From the NCBI GenBank assembly GCA_900472295.1, contig UCIA01000003.1, forward strand, positions 246,001 through 310,000: 64,000 nucleotides of DNA, written 5' to 3'. The position numbers and the translations under genes were made by a program. Shown in pieces: positions 37,117-45,875 of this stretch. How positions within the stretch are numbered: position 1 is the stretch's first letter; every line of letters begins with the position of its first letter. This DNA is from Hyphomicrobiales bacterium. GTDB taxonomy: Bacteria; Pseudomonadota; Alphaproteobacteria; Rhizobiales; Rhizobiaceae. The notes beneath the pieces are model-generated. The model had not been told where the DNA came from. It ran no database searches and saw nothing but the letters and a program-made list of their open reading frames with translations.

Positions 37117-37222
37117 TGGCAGATCCGCCCCCCGGATGACCATGTTTCATGAGAGGCCTAACCGGGAGTCTCGCGCAAGTTGTGGTGTCGTCTGGCCAAG
37201 GAATGTTCGTTCCTCTATAAAT

Positions 37223-37320
37223 ATTAGCAAGTGTGAATGTGTGATCTGACGGCAACAACGTTGCCCCAACGAGGTTGGTAGCACCGTACAAAGCGACGAG
37301 CAGTCGTCATATGACGACTG
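37223..37320 (+). promoter_or_regulatory. Upstream module of the YadA-like gene with perfect 20-bp palindrome
   Basis: CAGTCGTCATATGACGACTG at 37301-37320 is a perfect palindrome, 63 bp before the adhesin ATG. Eighty bases upstream of its core GTCGTCA begins ATTAGCAA, followed by TGAATGTGTG. The same two boxes at the same 80-bp spacing occur before the autotransporter (39365-39460). The surrounding ~100 bp are about 60% identical without gaps. Confidence 0.75.
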
Positions 37321-37383
37321 TTCGGTTCATCGCCTTGTCTGCACTCTCTGCCGCATTGGGAATTCGGTGGGGTATTGCACGTG

Positions 37384-38610
37384 ATGACACGGGAGATCGG
37401 ACGAGCAGGCGGGACGTTTGGCGCCAGACTCATAGGATCCTACAAGTTAAGAGGCGCCTCGATCCGGACCTCTGTTTTGGCCGGAGCACTGGGTTTGGCC
37501 ATCTCGGTATCTGCCTCTGACAGGGCGTTTGCAGTCACATGCGGAGCTGGAAACGAGACCGCCGACGGTGACGCCAGCCTTGCCTGCGGTGACGGCACCG
37601 TAGCCTACGGCGATCGGGCGGTTGCGATAGGAGTATTCGCCACGGCTGGAAGCCCGGATACGCCATCCAACTATGACGTAGCCGTTGGATACGATGCTGA
37701 CGCTTTCGGGCAAAGTACTGCGTTTGGTACGGGTGCAAAGGCGGGTTTCGATAACCAGATCGACCCAAATATGTACCACACCGCCATCGGCACCGGTGCA
37801 GAAGCCGGACAAGGTGTGAACGGCTTGATTCTTTCGACGGCGGTAGGTTTCCTGGCCAAGGCCAATGCGTCTTACGCGACTGCGCTGGGCTCGAACGCGG
37901 AAGCCAACTTTACCGGGTCAATGGCGTTCGGCTCCGGTGTCGTGACGACGCGCGACAATCAGGTGGCAATCGGCAACGGCTCAAACACCTACACGCTGGC
38001 CGGCATCAACTCGCAGGCGAGCAAGGACGCGCAAGGCGCAACCAAATATCTGATGACAACCGATGATGCAGGCAATCTGGCGGCGTCGACATTCGATGTG
38101 GCCGCGTTTGAAGGCCTGCCTGCTACCGTGGCCGCGCAAGGCACGGCCATTACCACCCTGAACTCGGCGGTGAGCACAAATACCCAGAAGATCAGCGACC
38201 ATACGAACGAGCTCGCCGATCATGAAACGCGCATCACCAACAACACCACGCAGATTTCGAGCCTCGACACCAGGGTGACGGCCAACACTACCAATATCGA
38301 CCTGCTCGATGGGCGTGTGGGTGCGCTGGAATCGGGCTTTCAGGATCTTGGTAACCAGATCAGCGAGAACCGTGCAGAAGCTCGCGGCGGCACCGCGCTG
38401 GCGCTGGCGACGGCGGGGCTGCGTTATGATGATCGTCCCGGCAAACTGTCGCTGGCCGGCGGCTTCGGCAATTTCAAGGGACAGTCCGGCTTGGCGCTTG
38501 GCCTCGGTTATAACCCCAGCGTGGATTTTCGCCTCAACGGCGCCGTCTCGGCAACCACCAGCCGTGGCGATGTCGGGGTCAGCCTCGGGGCTTCATGGAC
38601 ACTAAACTGA
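37384..38610 (+). CDS. YadA-like trimeric autotransporter adhesin
   Basis: A 408-residue protein read from the ATG at 37384. A long N-terminus precedes a signal sequence (SVLAGALGLAISVSASDRAFA). The head has YadA/Hep-type repeats such as ATALGSNAEANFTGSMAFGSG and the neck VAIGNGSNTYTLAGI. A coiled-coil stalk (ISDHTNELADHETRITNNTT, then VTANTTNIDLLDGRVGALE) leads to a C-terminal YadA anchor of ~75 residues (GGTALALATAGLRYDDRPGK to GVSLGASWTLN). It should form a trimeric outer-membrane adhesin. Divergent from LuxR copy 2. Confidence 0.9.
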   Translation: MTREIGRAGGTFGARLIGSYKLRGASIRTSVLAGALGLAISVSASDRAFAVTCGAGNETADGDASLACGDGTVAYGDRAVAIGVFATAGSPDTPSNYDVAVGYDADAFGQSTAFGTGAKAGFDNQIDPNMYHTAIGTGAEAGQGVNGLILSTAVGFLAKANASYATALGSNAEANFTGSMAFGSGVVTTRDNQVAIGNGSNTYTLAGINSQASKDAQGATKYLMTTDDAGNLAASTFDVAAFEGLPATVAAQGTAITTLNSAVSTNTQKISDHTNELADHETRITNNTTQISSLDTRVTANTTNIDLLDGRVGALESGFQDLGNQISENRAEARGGTALALATAGLRYDDRPGKLSLAGGFGNFKGQSGLALGLGYNPSVDFRLNGAVSATTSRGDVGVSLGASWTLN

Positions 38611-38620
38611 AACGGTCGGG

Positions 38621-39283
38621 ATGATGCGGGGGTTGGGGCTTCAGCATTCCGTGCCGTTTCAGTGGCGGGCGCCCGGTAGGTGGACCTCGGGCGCCCGCGG
38701 TTCTTTCGCTGCATTGGCCATCGCGCTGATGGCCGTCTTGGTGCCGCCGCAGCCCGCGCATGCGCAAGCCAAGGACAAGCGTGTCGAGCAAAAGGCGGCG
38801 CGCCCCGCCAGCATCGACCGCAACGGCGTGCTGATCCTGATCCGCGGCACACTGCTGGCGCTCGACCAGGCCAACAAGACCGGCAACTACACGGTGCTGC
38901 GCGATCTCGGCTCGCCGAATTTCCAGGCCAACAGTGCCGCCCAACTCGGCGACATCTTTGCCAACCAGCGCAAGCAGGCGCTCGATTTCGGCGCCGTCGC
39001 GGTGCTCGAGCCGCAACTGACCCTGCTGCCGCAGGTCGAGCCGGGCGGCTTGCTGCACATGGCGGGCTTCTTTCCCTCGGTGCCGCTGCAGGTCAATTTC
39101 GAGCTGCTGTTCGAACCGGTGGACCGGCAGTGGAAGATTTTTGGCGTGTCGGTCAATCTGACGTCCGGCGCGCCGCAGGCGCCCGAAACGCCCGTCGCCG
39201 CGCTGCCGAAGCCCGCCGATCCCGGTCCGCCACCCGACGCGCCGTCGATTGCCGTGCAGCCGAAGAAGGCAACAAAACCTTAG
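38621..39283 (+). CDS. Secreted protein of unknown function following the adhesin
   Basis: A 220-residue protein with a hydrophobic signal (SFAALAIALMAVLVPPQPAHAQA, preceded by a basic ~25-residue head). The core is NGVLILIRGTLLALDQANKT, then LRDLGSPNFQANSAAQLGDI and QVNFELLFEPVDRQWKIFGV; the tail is proline-rich and ends APSIAVQPKKATKP. I do not recognise a family with a known function. It lies 10 bp after the adhesin gene, so probably co-expressed. A partly matching tail fragment exists at 43757-43813. Confidence 0.8.
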   Translation: MMRGLGLQHSVPFQWRAPGRWTSGARGSFAALAIALMAVLVPPQPAHAQAKDKRVEQKAARPASIDRNGVLILIRGTLLALDQANKTGNYTVLRDLGSPNFQANSAAQLGDIFANQRKQALDFGAVAVLEPQLTLLPQVEPGGLLHMAGFFPSVPLQVNFELLFEPVDRQWKIFGVSVNLTSGAPQAPETPVAALPKPADPGPPPDAPSIAVQPKKATKP

Positions 39284-39364
39284 ATCTTCCAACTATTGGG
39301 CATGCCCCTTGGGTGACGAATTCTGTTCAACGAGATGATACTCGTCAGTCCGGCTTTCACAATA

Positions 39365-39460
39365 ATTAGCAAATCTGAATATGTGCCCCTGGGGTAACAG
39401 TCCGGCTTCCACAAGCCGACATCCATGCCACAAACCGGCAACCCGTCGTCATTTGACGAC
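39365..39460 (+). promoter_or_regulatory. Upstream module of the autotransporter with palindrome copy 3
   Basis: GTCGTCATTTGACGAC at 39445-39460 has the same half-sites as the perfect palindrome at 37301. ATTAGCAA at 39365 is again exactly 80 bp upstream, followed by TGAATATGTG. It is 104 bp before the autotransporter ATG. The rest of the 281-bp spacer holds no gene that I can see. Confidence 0.7.
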
Positions 39461-39564
39461 TAGGAAAGCCGGCCACATTCGATCAGCCATGGATTGCGAA
39501 AATATCGATGATCGTTTCGGCTTCCTGCTGAAGGCGGATTGTCGAGATGGGGCAGGGGCAGAGC

Positions 39565-42500
39565 ATGAACTTCAGCACAAACAGCCGATATCGCAATCGC
39601 TTGCTGGTGAGCACGGCGATGGCCGGGGCAACGATTCTCGGCTTTGGCCAAAGTGCCGAGGCCGCCTGTACGACGGGGGCGCCGCCCGCCTATGTCTGCT
39701 CCGGCGCCAACACGACCGGCCAGATCGTACCGGCCGGAATCGGCTTGCCGCTCGACGCCGGCGACTTCCTCCTCCTTGCGCTTGCGCCGGCCAATCCGAC
39801 GGTTACCACCGATCCGGGATTCAGTGTCTCCACCAGCGATCCCTTCGCGCTCGGCATCCTCGGCAAGGGCGCGGTCAGCTACACCGATGCCAATTCCTCG
39901 GCGCTGAGCTCGACGACAGGCATCGGCCTTGGCGTCGTGTCGCTGGTGCCGCAGATTGCGCCTCCCTACTACGGACCCAATCCTGGCGGCTCGGTAGCCA
40001 TCGACACGGGCGGCGCCATATCGGGCGCCCTGATCGGACTGGCGGCCATCAACACCGGTGACGGCACGACCAGCGTCAAGGCGACCGGCGACATCGCGGC
40101 GACGGGCGGTTACGGCGCCGTCGTCTACTCGCAAGGCAGTGATTCCGATGTCCATCTAGGCAAGGTAACCGGCACCGAGGGTGGCATCCAGGCGCTGAAC
40201 CAGAGCGTGACTGCCAATCTCAAAATTACCGCTGATGGTGATGTCGATGGCGGCACCGGCACGGGCATCTATGCGCGCAATGGCGGGCAACAGCTCGATA
40301 TCCTCGACACGATCCTCAACGGCACGTTGACCTTCTCTGGACCGGAGGTCGTCGCGGGAAAAGACCTGACTGTCATCGCCAACGGCAAGGTTACCGGTAG
40401 CCTGTATGGGATCGTAACCAGCAACCGCGGCACTGGCGCGACCACCATCACGGCCAAGGGCGAAGTCAACGGCGTATACGGCGGTATTGCAGCCTTCAAC
40501 AACAATTCGGCGGGGAGCGACCTGATCGTCGACGCCATGGCGGTCAACGGCCGCGACTATGGCATTTATGCCAGGAATGCCGGTGCTGGCGAGGCTCGCA
40601 TCACAGCGAAGGACAAAGTCACTGCGTCAAACGGTACAGGCATCTACGCCGACAATGCCGACTGGACGGCAGGCGACCTGATCGTTGACGCCATGGCGGT
40701 CAGTGGCAGCATCTACGGCGTCCAGACCGTCAACCGCGGCACTGGCGTCACCAGCATCGCTACGACCGGCACCGTCCAAGGCGGAAGCGCCGCGATCAAG
40801 GCGGAATCGAACGCTGGGCAGGCGATTACCATCATCACCAGCGGCCTGGTGCGCAACAATTCTGGACTGACCACCGACCTTGCGGTCGAGACTTCGGGCG
40901 GCCCGGTGAACTTCACCAGCAATTGGGTCCTGGCCGGAACGCTCAAGCTGGGTGCCGCCGCCGGCAACATCGTCAACAACAATGCGACCTGGTATACGGC
41001 CGGCGGCACCAGCGAGTTCGGCGGCGGCACGCTGATCAACAGCGCCGGCGAGCGGATCAGCGCGGCCAACCTCGACGCCACCGCCCCGGTGACGACTACG
41101 TTTAACGGCCTGGCCACCTTCACCAACAATGGCCGGCTGACCATGGCCAACGATGTGGCCGGCGATGTCATCAGGCAGATCGGCGGCAACACAACGTTCG
41201 CCAGCGGTTCGATCTATGCCATTGATGTCGATGGCGCCGGCCACTCCGATCTGTTTACCATCACGGGAACGGCTGACCTGTCCGGTGCGGCGCTGGTGGT
41301 GAACGCTCAGGGCCTCGCCGTTGGCACCTACACGGTTCTGACCGCCGATGGTGGGCTTGGCGGGACGGAGTTCGCCTCGGTGATCGGGGTCACCAGCACG
41401 GCCTTCCTGTCCGTGGCGGATGGCTACGACGCCAACAACGCCTATCTCGACGTAACCAAGGTTGCCGACTTCGCCGATGCCGGGCTGACGCCGAACCAGA
41501 TCGCCACCGGCGAAGGGCTGGACAGCCTGACCAGCGGGCCCTTGTTCAACGCCGTCGCCAGCCTGGCAACGGACGCGGAAGCCCGCGCCGCCTTCGACCA
41601 GCTTTCAGGCGAGATCCATGCCTCGGCCAAGGGCATGCTGGTCGAGGACAGCCGTTTCGTGCGCGATGCCGCGACAAGCCGCATTCGCGCCGCTTTCGGC
41701 GATGGCGGCACCACGGCTGCCATCCCGGTGATGGCCTATGGCGAAGGCGGACCGGAAATGGTCGCCGCCGATACGGATCGCTTCGCCGTCTGGGGCCAGG
41801 CGTTCGGCTCCTGGGGCAATACGGATAGCGACGGCAACGCCGCCGCTTTCGATCGTTCGACGGGAGGCCTGCTGGCGGGCGCCGACACGCTGGTAGGCGG
41901 CTGGCGTGTCGGTCTGCTTGGCGGTTACAGCCATTCGAACTTCGATGCCGATGATCGCAGCTCCAGCGGCGACGCCGACAATTACCATCTCGGCCTTTAT
42001 GGCGGCACCAATTGGGGAGCGATCGCCTTCCGCACCGGCGCGGCCTACAGCTGGAGCAGCCTGTCGACCAAACGCTCGGTTGCCTTCAACGATTTGGCCA
42101 ATCAGCTCTCGGCCGACTATGACGCCGGCACCGCGCAGATTTTCGGCGAGCTTGCCTACAAGGCCGATGCAGGGCAGTTCAAGTTCGAGCCCTTCGCCAA
42201 CCTCGCCTATGTCAGCGTGCACACGGATGGCTTCAGCGAAACGGGCGGCGATGCAGCGCTGACCAGCGCCGGCACAACCACCGACACCACCTTCACCACG
42301 CTTGGCCTGCGCGGCTCGAGCGACTTTGCGCTTGGCGGCATGACCGCCACCGCGCGCGGCATGCTCGGCTGGCGGCATGCTTTCGGCGATACCACGCCGC
42401 TATCGACCTTCGCCTTTGCCGGCGGCGAGGCCTTCAGCATAGCCGGCGTGCCGATCGCCAGGGATAGCGCCGTCGTCGAGGCCGGCCTCGACCTCAAAAT

Positions 42501-42597
42501 GTCGGCCAACGCCACGCTCGGCCTGTCCTATTCGGGACATTTCGGCGACGGCAGTGTCGACAATGGCGCCAAGGTCGATCTCGCGGTGAAGTTCTGA
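39565..42597 (+). CDS. Classical (type Va) autotransporter
   Basis: A 1010-residue protein read from the ATG at 39565. The signal peptide is about residues 1-34 (NRLLVSTAMAGATILGFGQSAEA). The passenger is a beta-helix-like series of imperfect ~45-residue repeats containing DLIVDAMAV and Y-G-I-Y-A-R-N / Y-G-V-Q-T-V-N cores. The last ~270 residues (from DRFAVWGQAFGSWGNTDSDG) form the outer-membrane beta-barrel and end in VDLAVKF with a terminal Phe. It shows no protease or esterase motif, so adhesion or aggregation is most likely. Follows a regulatory module shared with the YadA-like gene. Confidence 0.92.
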   Translation: MNFSTNSRYRNRLLVSTAMAGATILGFGQSAEAACTTGAPPAYVCSGANTTGQIVPAGIGLPLDAGDFLLLALAPANPTVTTDPGFSVSTSDPFALGILGKGAVSYTDANSSALSSTTGIGLGVVSLVPQIAPPYYGPNPGGSVAIDTGGAISGALIGLAAINTGDGTTSVKATGDIAATGGYGAVVYSQGSDSDVHLGKVTGTEGGIQALNQSVTANLKITADGDVDGGTGTGIYARNGGQQLDILDTILNGTLTFSGPEVVAGKDLTVIANGKVTGSLYGIVTSNRGTGATTITAKGEVNGVYGGIAAFNNNSAGSDLIVDAMAVNGRDYGIYARNAGAGEARITAKDKVTASNGTGIYADNADWTAGDLIVDAMAVSGSIYGVQTVNRGTGVTSIATTGTVQGGSAAIKAESNAGQAITIITSGLVRNNSGLTTDLAVETSGGPVNFTSNWVLAGTLKLGAAAGNIVNNNATWYTAGGTSEFGGGTLINSAGERISAANLDATAPVTTTFNGLATFTNNGRLTMANDVAGDVIRQIGGNTTFASGSIYAIDVDGAGHSDLFTITGTADLSGAALVVNAQGLAVGTYTVLTADGGLGGTEFASVIGVTSTAFLSVADGYDANNAYLDVTKVADFADAGLTPNQIATGEGLDSLTSGPLFNAVASLATDAEARAAFDQLSGEIHASAKGMLVEDSRFVRDAATSRIRAAFGDGGTTAAIPVMAYGEGGPEMVAADTDRFAVWGQAFGSWGNTDSDGNAAAFDRSTGGLLAGADTLVGGWRVGLLGGYSHSNFDADDRSSSGDADNYHLGLYGGTNWGAIAFRTGAAYSWSSLSTKRSVAFNDLANQLSADYDAGTAQIFGELAYKADAGQFKFEPFANLAYVSVHTDGFSETGGDAALTSAGTTTDTTFTTLGLRGSSDFALGGMTATARGMLGWRHAFGDTTPLSTFAFAGGEAFSIAGVPIARDSAVVEAGLDLKMSANATLGLSYSGHFGDGSVDNGAKVDLAVKF

Positions 42598-42667
42598 CGG
42601 CGGGCGAACATCAGGGAGCGCGCCGACACCGCAATTGCAAGGTGGCAAAAAACTGATGGAGGGCCGC

Positions 42668-43713
42668 ATGGTCAAGTCGACGGGCGATTTCCACACGAAG
42701 CATGAAAGCGGCTTTACGCCAACGGAGGGGTGTAAACTGCCGTTCGACGCGGACATTCTGGAGGGCGAGACCAGGGCGCGAAAGCAATTGCTTGCCAAGC
42801 AGAACGCTTTCCTGTCCAAGCCCAAACGTTCCGCCAAAGACGTCGACCATCTGATCGAGCAGATGGTTGCGTTCGAAAAGATCCGGTCCGGGCACTATTG
42901 GCGAGACTATCGAACGGATCTGATCGCGCGGAACGTGCGTTCGGCGGTCGGCAAAGCAGGATCCATGCTTGATCTGGGCAAGTTGTCGCCACGACCGGCG
43001 ACCAGCACAGTCATGATACCACGCCTCAAGCTACCGGACTTCGACCCCATTCCTTTTGGCCGGTCGAACGGGGCGAGCGACAGACCATCGACCTGAGCAC
43101 GGTCGCTCGAGGAACCTACTTCGACAAGTGGTTCAACTATAGTGGACGCTGGACGCTCACCCAGCTTTACGATCACGCCGTGACCGATCCGGTGCCGCTG
43201 TCGATGGATTTCGTCAGCGCCAACAATCTGGATCCCTACGATTCGGATGGCCTGCGCGCCACGAGCGAGACCGGCATCTGGTTCACCTATGTGCCGGATA
43301 TCGACGGCTATGTAACGCTTTTCTGGCTATCGGACCCACTCACCTATCGCCTGTTCAGGCAATACTATCCGCGCGACGCGGACGGCTGGGCGAATGGTTG
43401 GCTCTCGGTGGAAGGGGTTGTCGGCATCTGGACGCAAAATTCATTCGCGGGGCGCGACTATGTCGAGATTGCGAGCAGCAACGGCAATGCGCAGGACACG
43501 CTGCAGGCGACCGGCGTCCTTTTCATTCACAACAGCACATACCCTGTCCAGGCCGGGAAACCGGTCAATGTGCTGATCGGAACGCGGTCGAAATTATTTG
43601 GTGTTTGCGACGGAACGGGCATTAATTTCGGAGCGGGCGTTATCGCGCGGATTGACCACCCCATCTCCGTCTTCACACGAGCGGACCGGGAACCATATTC
43701 GCCGTTCTACTAA
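42668..43713 (+). pseudogene. Frameshifted gene of unknown function
   Basis: Two frames read as one protein. The first starts at the ATG at 42668 after GGAGGG (MVKSTGDFHTKHESGFTPTE) and runs in frame to 43096. The second is open from 42973 to 43713 and has convincing coding sequence well before its first usual start (QTIDLSTVARGTYFDKWFNY). Joining them near 43045-43060, at CCTTTTGG, gives PDFDPIPFWPVERGERQTID and a ~348-residue product. A one-base loss in the T run, a sequencing error or a -1 frameshift all fit. No known domain recognised. It follows the autotransporter by 70 bp. Confidence 0.6.
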
Positions 43714-43756
43714 ACCTCGCAGGCGAGCCGTTCGCTGGAAACTGACGATCGTCGGG

Positions 43757-43813
43757 AGTGCGCCGCTGATCGCCGTGCAACCGAAGAAGGTAACGAAACC
43801 GGTCAACCCCTAG
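43757..43813 (+). pseudogene. Remnant of the 220-residue secreted protein's 3' end
   Basis: This stretch encodes SAPLIAVQPKKVTKPVNP before a TAG. That matches the tail APSIAVQPKKATKP of the protein at 38621-39283. 35 of 42 bases agree, and most differences are at third codon positions, which suggests that it once evolved as a coding copy. Only the last ~20 codons are recognisable. It directly follows the frameshifted gene. Confidence 0.6.
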
Positions 43814-43884
43814 CCAGCGGAGCGTAGATGCGGCCGTGCAGTGAGATACTTTTGCTCGGCCCCGCTATCAGGAGGTATGTCAAA

Positions 43885-44079
43885 TTGTCCGACGATAAAA
43901 CGCATCAGAGGTACATTTGCGTACTCGACCCGGCAAACGCATGGATGGTCTGGGATTGCGAGACGAACATGCCGGCGTCGCTGGGAGGCCGGCCTCTAAC
44001 CGGCCGACCGAAGGATCGAGCCGATGCTGCGCGCGCAGTTCTGGAGCGTATCCATAAGGGCAATGCGGACAGAGGGTAG
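43885..44079 (+). CDS. Small hypothetical protein
   Basis: A 64-residue protein if read from the TTG at 43885, eight bases after a strong AGGAGGT. The sequence includes DKTHQRYICVLDPANAWMVW, CETNMPASLGGRPLTGR and DAARAVLERIHKGNADRG. An ATG at 43828 in the same frame would add 19 residues. I do not recognise it. It lies between the surface-protein block and the DUF1013 gene. Confidence 0.55.
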   Translation: MSDDKTHQRYICVLDPANAWMVWDCETNMPASLGGRPLTGRPKDRADAARAVLERIHKGNADRG

Positions 44080-44270
44080 GCCCGCGCATCAGCGTATCTG
44101 TTTAACCGCGCCTTCTGGTCCACCCCCGAGCCGAACCCATGCGGTGGCACGCTTCCCAAAAACGTTGCGAAACGACCTGAGAGCGGCTATACAGGCCGCG
44201 AATTTCCCATTTTGGTGGCTCTAAACCACCGCCCGCGCGGGAACGCGGGCGAACGAGAAGGATTTTTGAA

Positions 44271-44966
44271 ATGGCCAATACGCTGCTGATGCCCAAGGCG
44301 ACCGCCGTCTGGCTGGTCGACAACACCGCGCTCTCCTTCGAGCAGATCGCGCAGTTCTGCGGGCTGCATCCCCTCGAGGTCAAGGCGATCGCCGACGGCG
44401 AATCGGCGCAAGGCATCAAGGGCATGGACCCGATCATGACGGGGCAGCTGAGCCGCGACGAGATAGCGCGCGCCGAGAAGGATCCGAACCAGCGCCTGAA
44501 GCTCTCCGACCCCAAGGTGCGGGTGCCGGAATCCAAGCGCAAGGGCCCGCGCTACACGCCGCTGTCCAAGCGCCAGGACCGGCCCAACGCCATTCTGTGG
44601 CTGGTGCGCAACCATCCTGAACTCAAGGACGCGCAGATTTCGCGCCTGGTCGGCACGACCAAGTCGACCATCGACCAGATCCGCGACCGCAAGCACTGGA
44701 ACTCGGCCAATCTGCAGCCGATGGACCCGGTGACGCTGGGTCTGGCCTCGCAGATCGACCTCGACATGGAAGTCAACCGCGCCTCGCGCGGCCGCGAACA
44801 GCCGCAGCCGGTCGGCGACACGCTGCTGCCGGCCGCCTTGACCGAGCGGCTGGTGCCGGCGCCGAAAAAGCCGAAGGACGAGGATGCCGAGCTCGACGCC
44901 AACGCGGTGTTCGCCAAGCTCTCGGCGCTCAAGTCCAAGAAAGAAGACGCGGACGACGACGAATAA
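44271..44966 (+). CDS. DUF1013 (TrcR-like cell-cycle regulator) protein
   Basis: A 231-residue protein (MANTLLMPKATAVWLVDNTA). It contains helical segments with HTH character (LSFEQIAQFCGLHPLEVKAIADGE and ISRLVGTTKSTIDQIRDRKHWNS) and a charged acidic tail. This matches the DUF1013 family, highly conserved in alphaproteobacteria and named cell-cycle regulator TrcR in annotation pipelines. Direct DNA binding is plausible. A terminator follows. Confidence 0.9.
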   Translation: MANTLLMPKATAVWLVDNTALSFEQIAQFCGLHPLEVKAIADGESAQGIKGMDPIMTGQLSRDEIARAEKDPNQRLKLSDPKVRVPESKRKGPRYTPLSKRQDRPNAILWLVRNHPELKDAQISRLVGTTKSTIDQIRDRKHWNSANLQPMDPVTLGLASQIDLDMEVNRASRGREQPQPVGDTLLPAALTERLVPAPKKPKDEDAELDANAVFAKLSALKSKKEDADDDE

Positions 44967-44984
44967 GGTCTGCGACAGATCAGC

Positions 44985-45014
44985 AAAAAGCCCGCTTCGA
45001 GCGGGCTTTTTTAT
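44985..45014 (+). terminator. Intrinsic terminator after DUF1013 gene
   Basis: A perfect 8-bp stem AAGCCCGC / GCGGGCTT with loop TTCGA and flanking A and T runs, so it can work in both directions between the convergent DUF1013 and WYL genes. Confidence 0.92.
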
Positions 45015-45026
45015 TGGAGGGAAGCC

Positions 45027-45746
45027 TCAACTGCGCGCTGCCCTGTCCGGCGTCATCCCGTAATCCTCCGAGCGTTCGACGGCGCGGTAGAAATCGGCGA
45101 GCTGCTTGCCGCGCTCCGGCTTGAAGATGCGGCCGGCGATGACCACCGAGGCGATGCGGTCGATGCGGAAGGCGCGAAAATCGTCGCGCATCTCGCACCA
45201 GGCGACCAGCGTCCACACCTTGCCCCAGAACCACAGGCCAAGCGGGCGGATATCGCGCCCGGTGCCGCGGCCGGCCTCGTCGCGATAGTCGACGGTCAGC
45301 ACCTGGCGCTTCTCGACCGCGCGCTCGATCAGGTCGATGGCTTCGCGGGCGGCGTCGCTTACCACCCACATCGGCGTGTGGATCTCGGTGCGGGCGATGC
45401 GGTCCTTTTCGGCGTCGGGCAGCACGGCGCCGATCTTGACCAGCGCCTCGTCGGCGGCGCGGGCCATGGCTGCACCGCCAAAGGCGCGGACCATGCGGGC
45501 GCCGGCGACCAGCGCAACGATCTCGTCACGCGTGAACATCAGCGGCGGGAGATCGAAACCCTCCCTCATCATGTAGCCAACGCCCGCCTCGCCGTCGATC
45601 GGTACCCCGGTCGATTGCAAGTCGGCGATGTCGCGGTAGATGGTCCGCTCGGAAACCTCGAGCCATGTGCCGAGCTTCTGGGCGGTGACCAGCCGGCCAC
45701 CACGCAGATGCTGCACGATCTGAAAGAGCCTGTCGGCACGTCGCAT
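45027..45746 (-). CDS. YafY-type WYL-domain transcriptional regulator
   Basis: A 239-residue protein read from the ATG at 45746 (MRRADRLFQIVQHLRGGRLV). The HTH_11 domain (~1-60: TAQKLGTWLEVSERTIYRDI) is followed by a WYL ligand-binding domain (~130-215: LTVDYRDEAGRGTGRDIRPL, then WFWGKVWTLVAWCEMRDDFRAFRIDRI). WYL regulators often respond to nucleic acids or small ligands. It may bind the inverted repeats before the two small genes upstream of it (46315, 46681), but no such site lies before its own start. Confidence 0.9.
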   Translation of the reverse strand: MRRADRLFQIVQHLRGGRLVTAQKLGTWLEVSERTIYRDIADLQSTGVPIDGEAGVGYMMREGFDLPPLMFTRDEIVALVAGARMVRAFGGAAMARAADEALVKIGAVLPDAEKDRIARTEIHTPMWVVSDAAREAIDLIERAVEKRQVLTVDYRDEAGRGTGRDIRPLGLWFWGKVWTLVAWCEMRDDFRAFRIDRIASVVIAGRIFKPERGKQLADFYRAVERSEDYGMTPDRAARS

Positions 45747-45776
45747 CGTTTGGTCCCTCGGCTGCTTTTCCATGAA

Positions 45777-45875
45777 TGTCGTGGTCCCAAAACCGGTTCC
45801 GGGTGACATCCATGTCCTGTTTTATGCGTGTCGTTCTCCCAAAAACCGCTGCGCAATTTTGGGCGGCACGCACTA
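45777..45875. repeat. Two tandem palindromic repeat units
   Basis: GTCGTGGTCCCAAAACCGGT... (45777-45815) and GTGTCGTTCTCCCAAAAACC... (within 45819-45875) are related units. The second resembles, in inverted orientation, the repeat at 11917-11973. The element runs into the stop codon of the gene ending at 45873. Confidence 0.6.

Noticed and set aside
37275..37520. Short plus-strand frame starting inside the palindromic operator
   Set aside because: It overlaps the regulatory module and the start of the adhesin in another frame, with no ribosome site or recognisable sequence.
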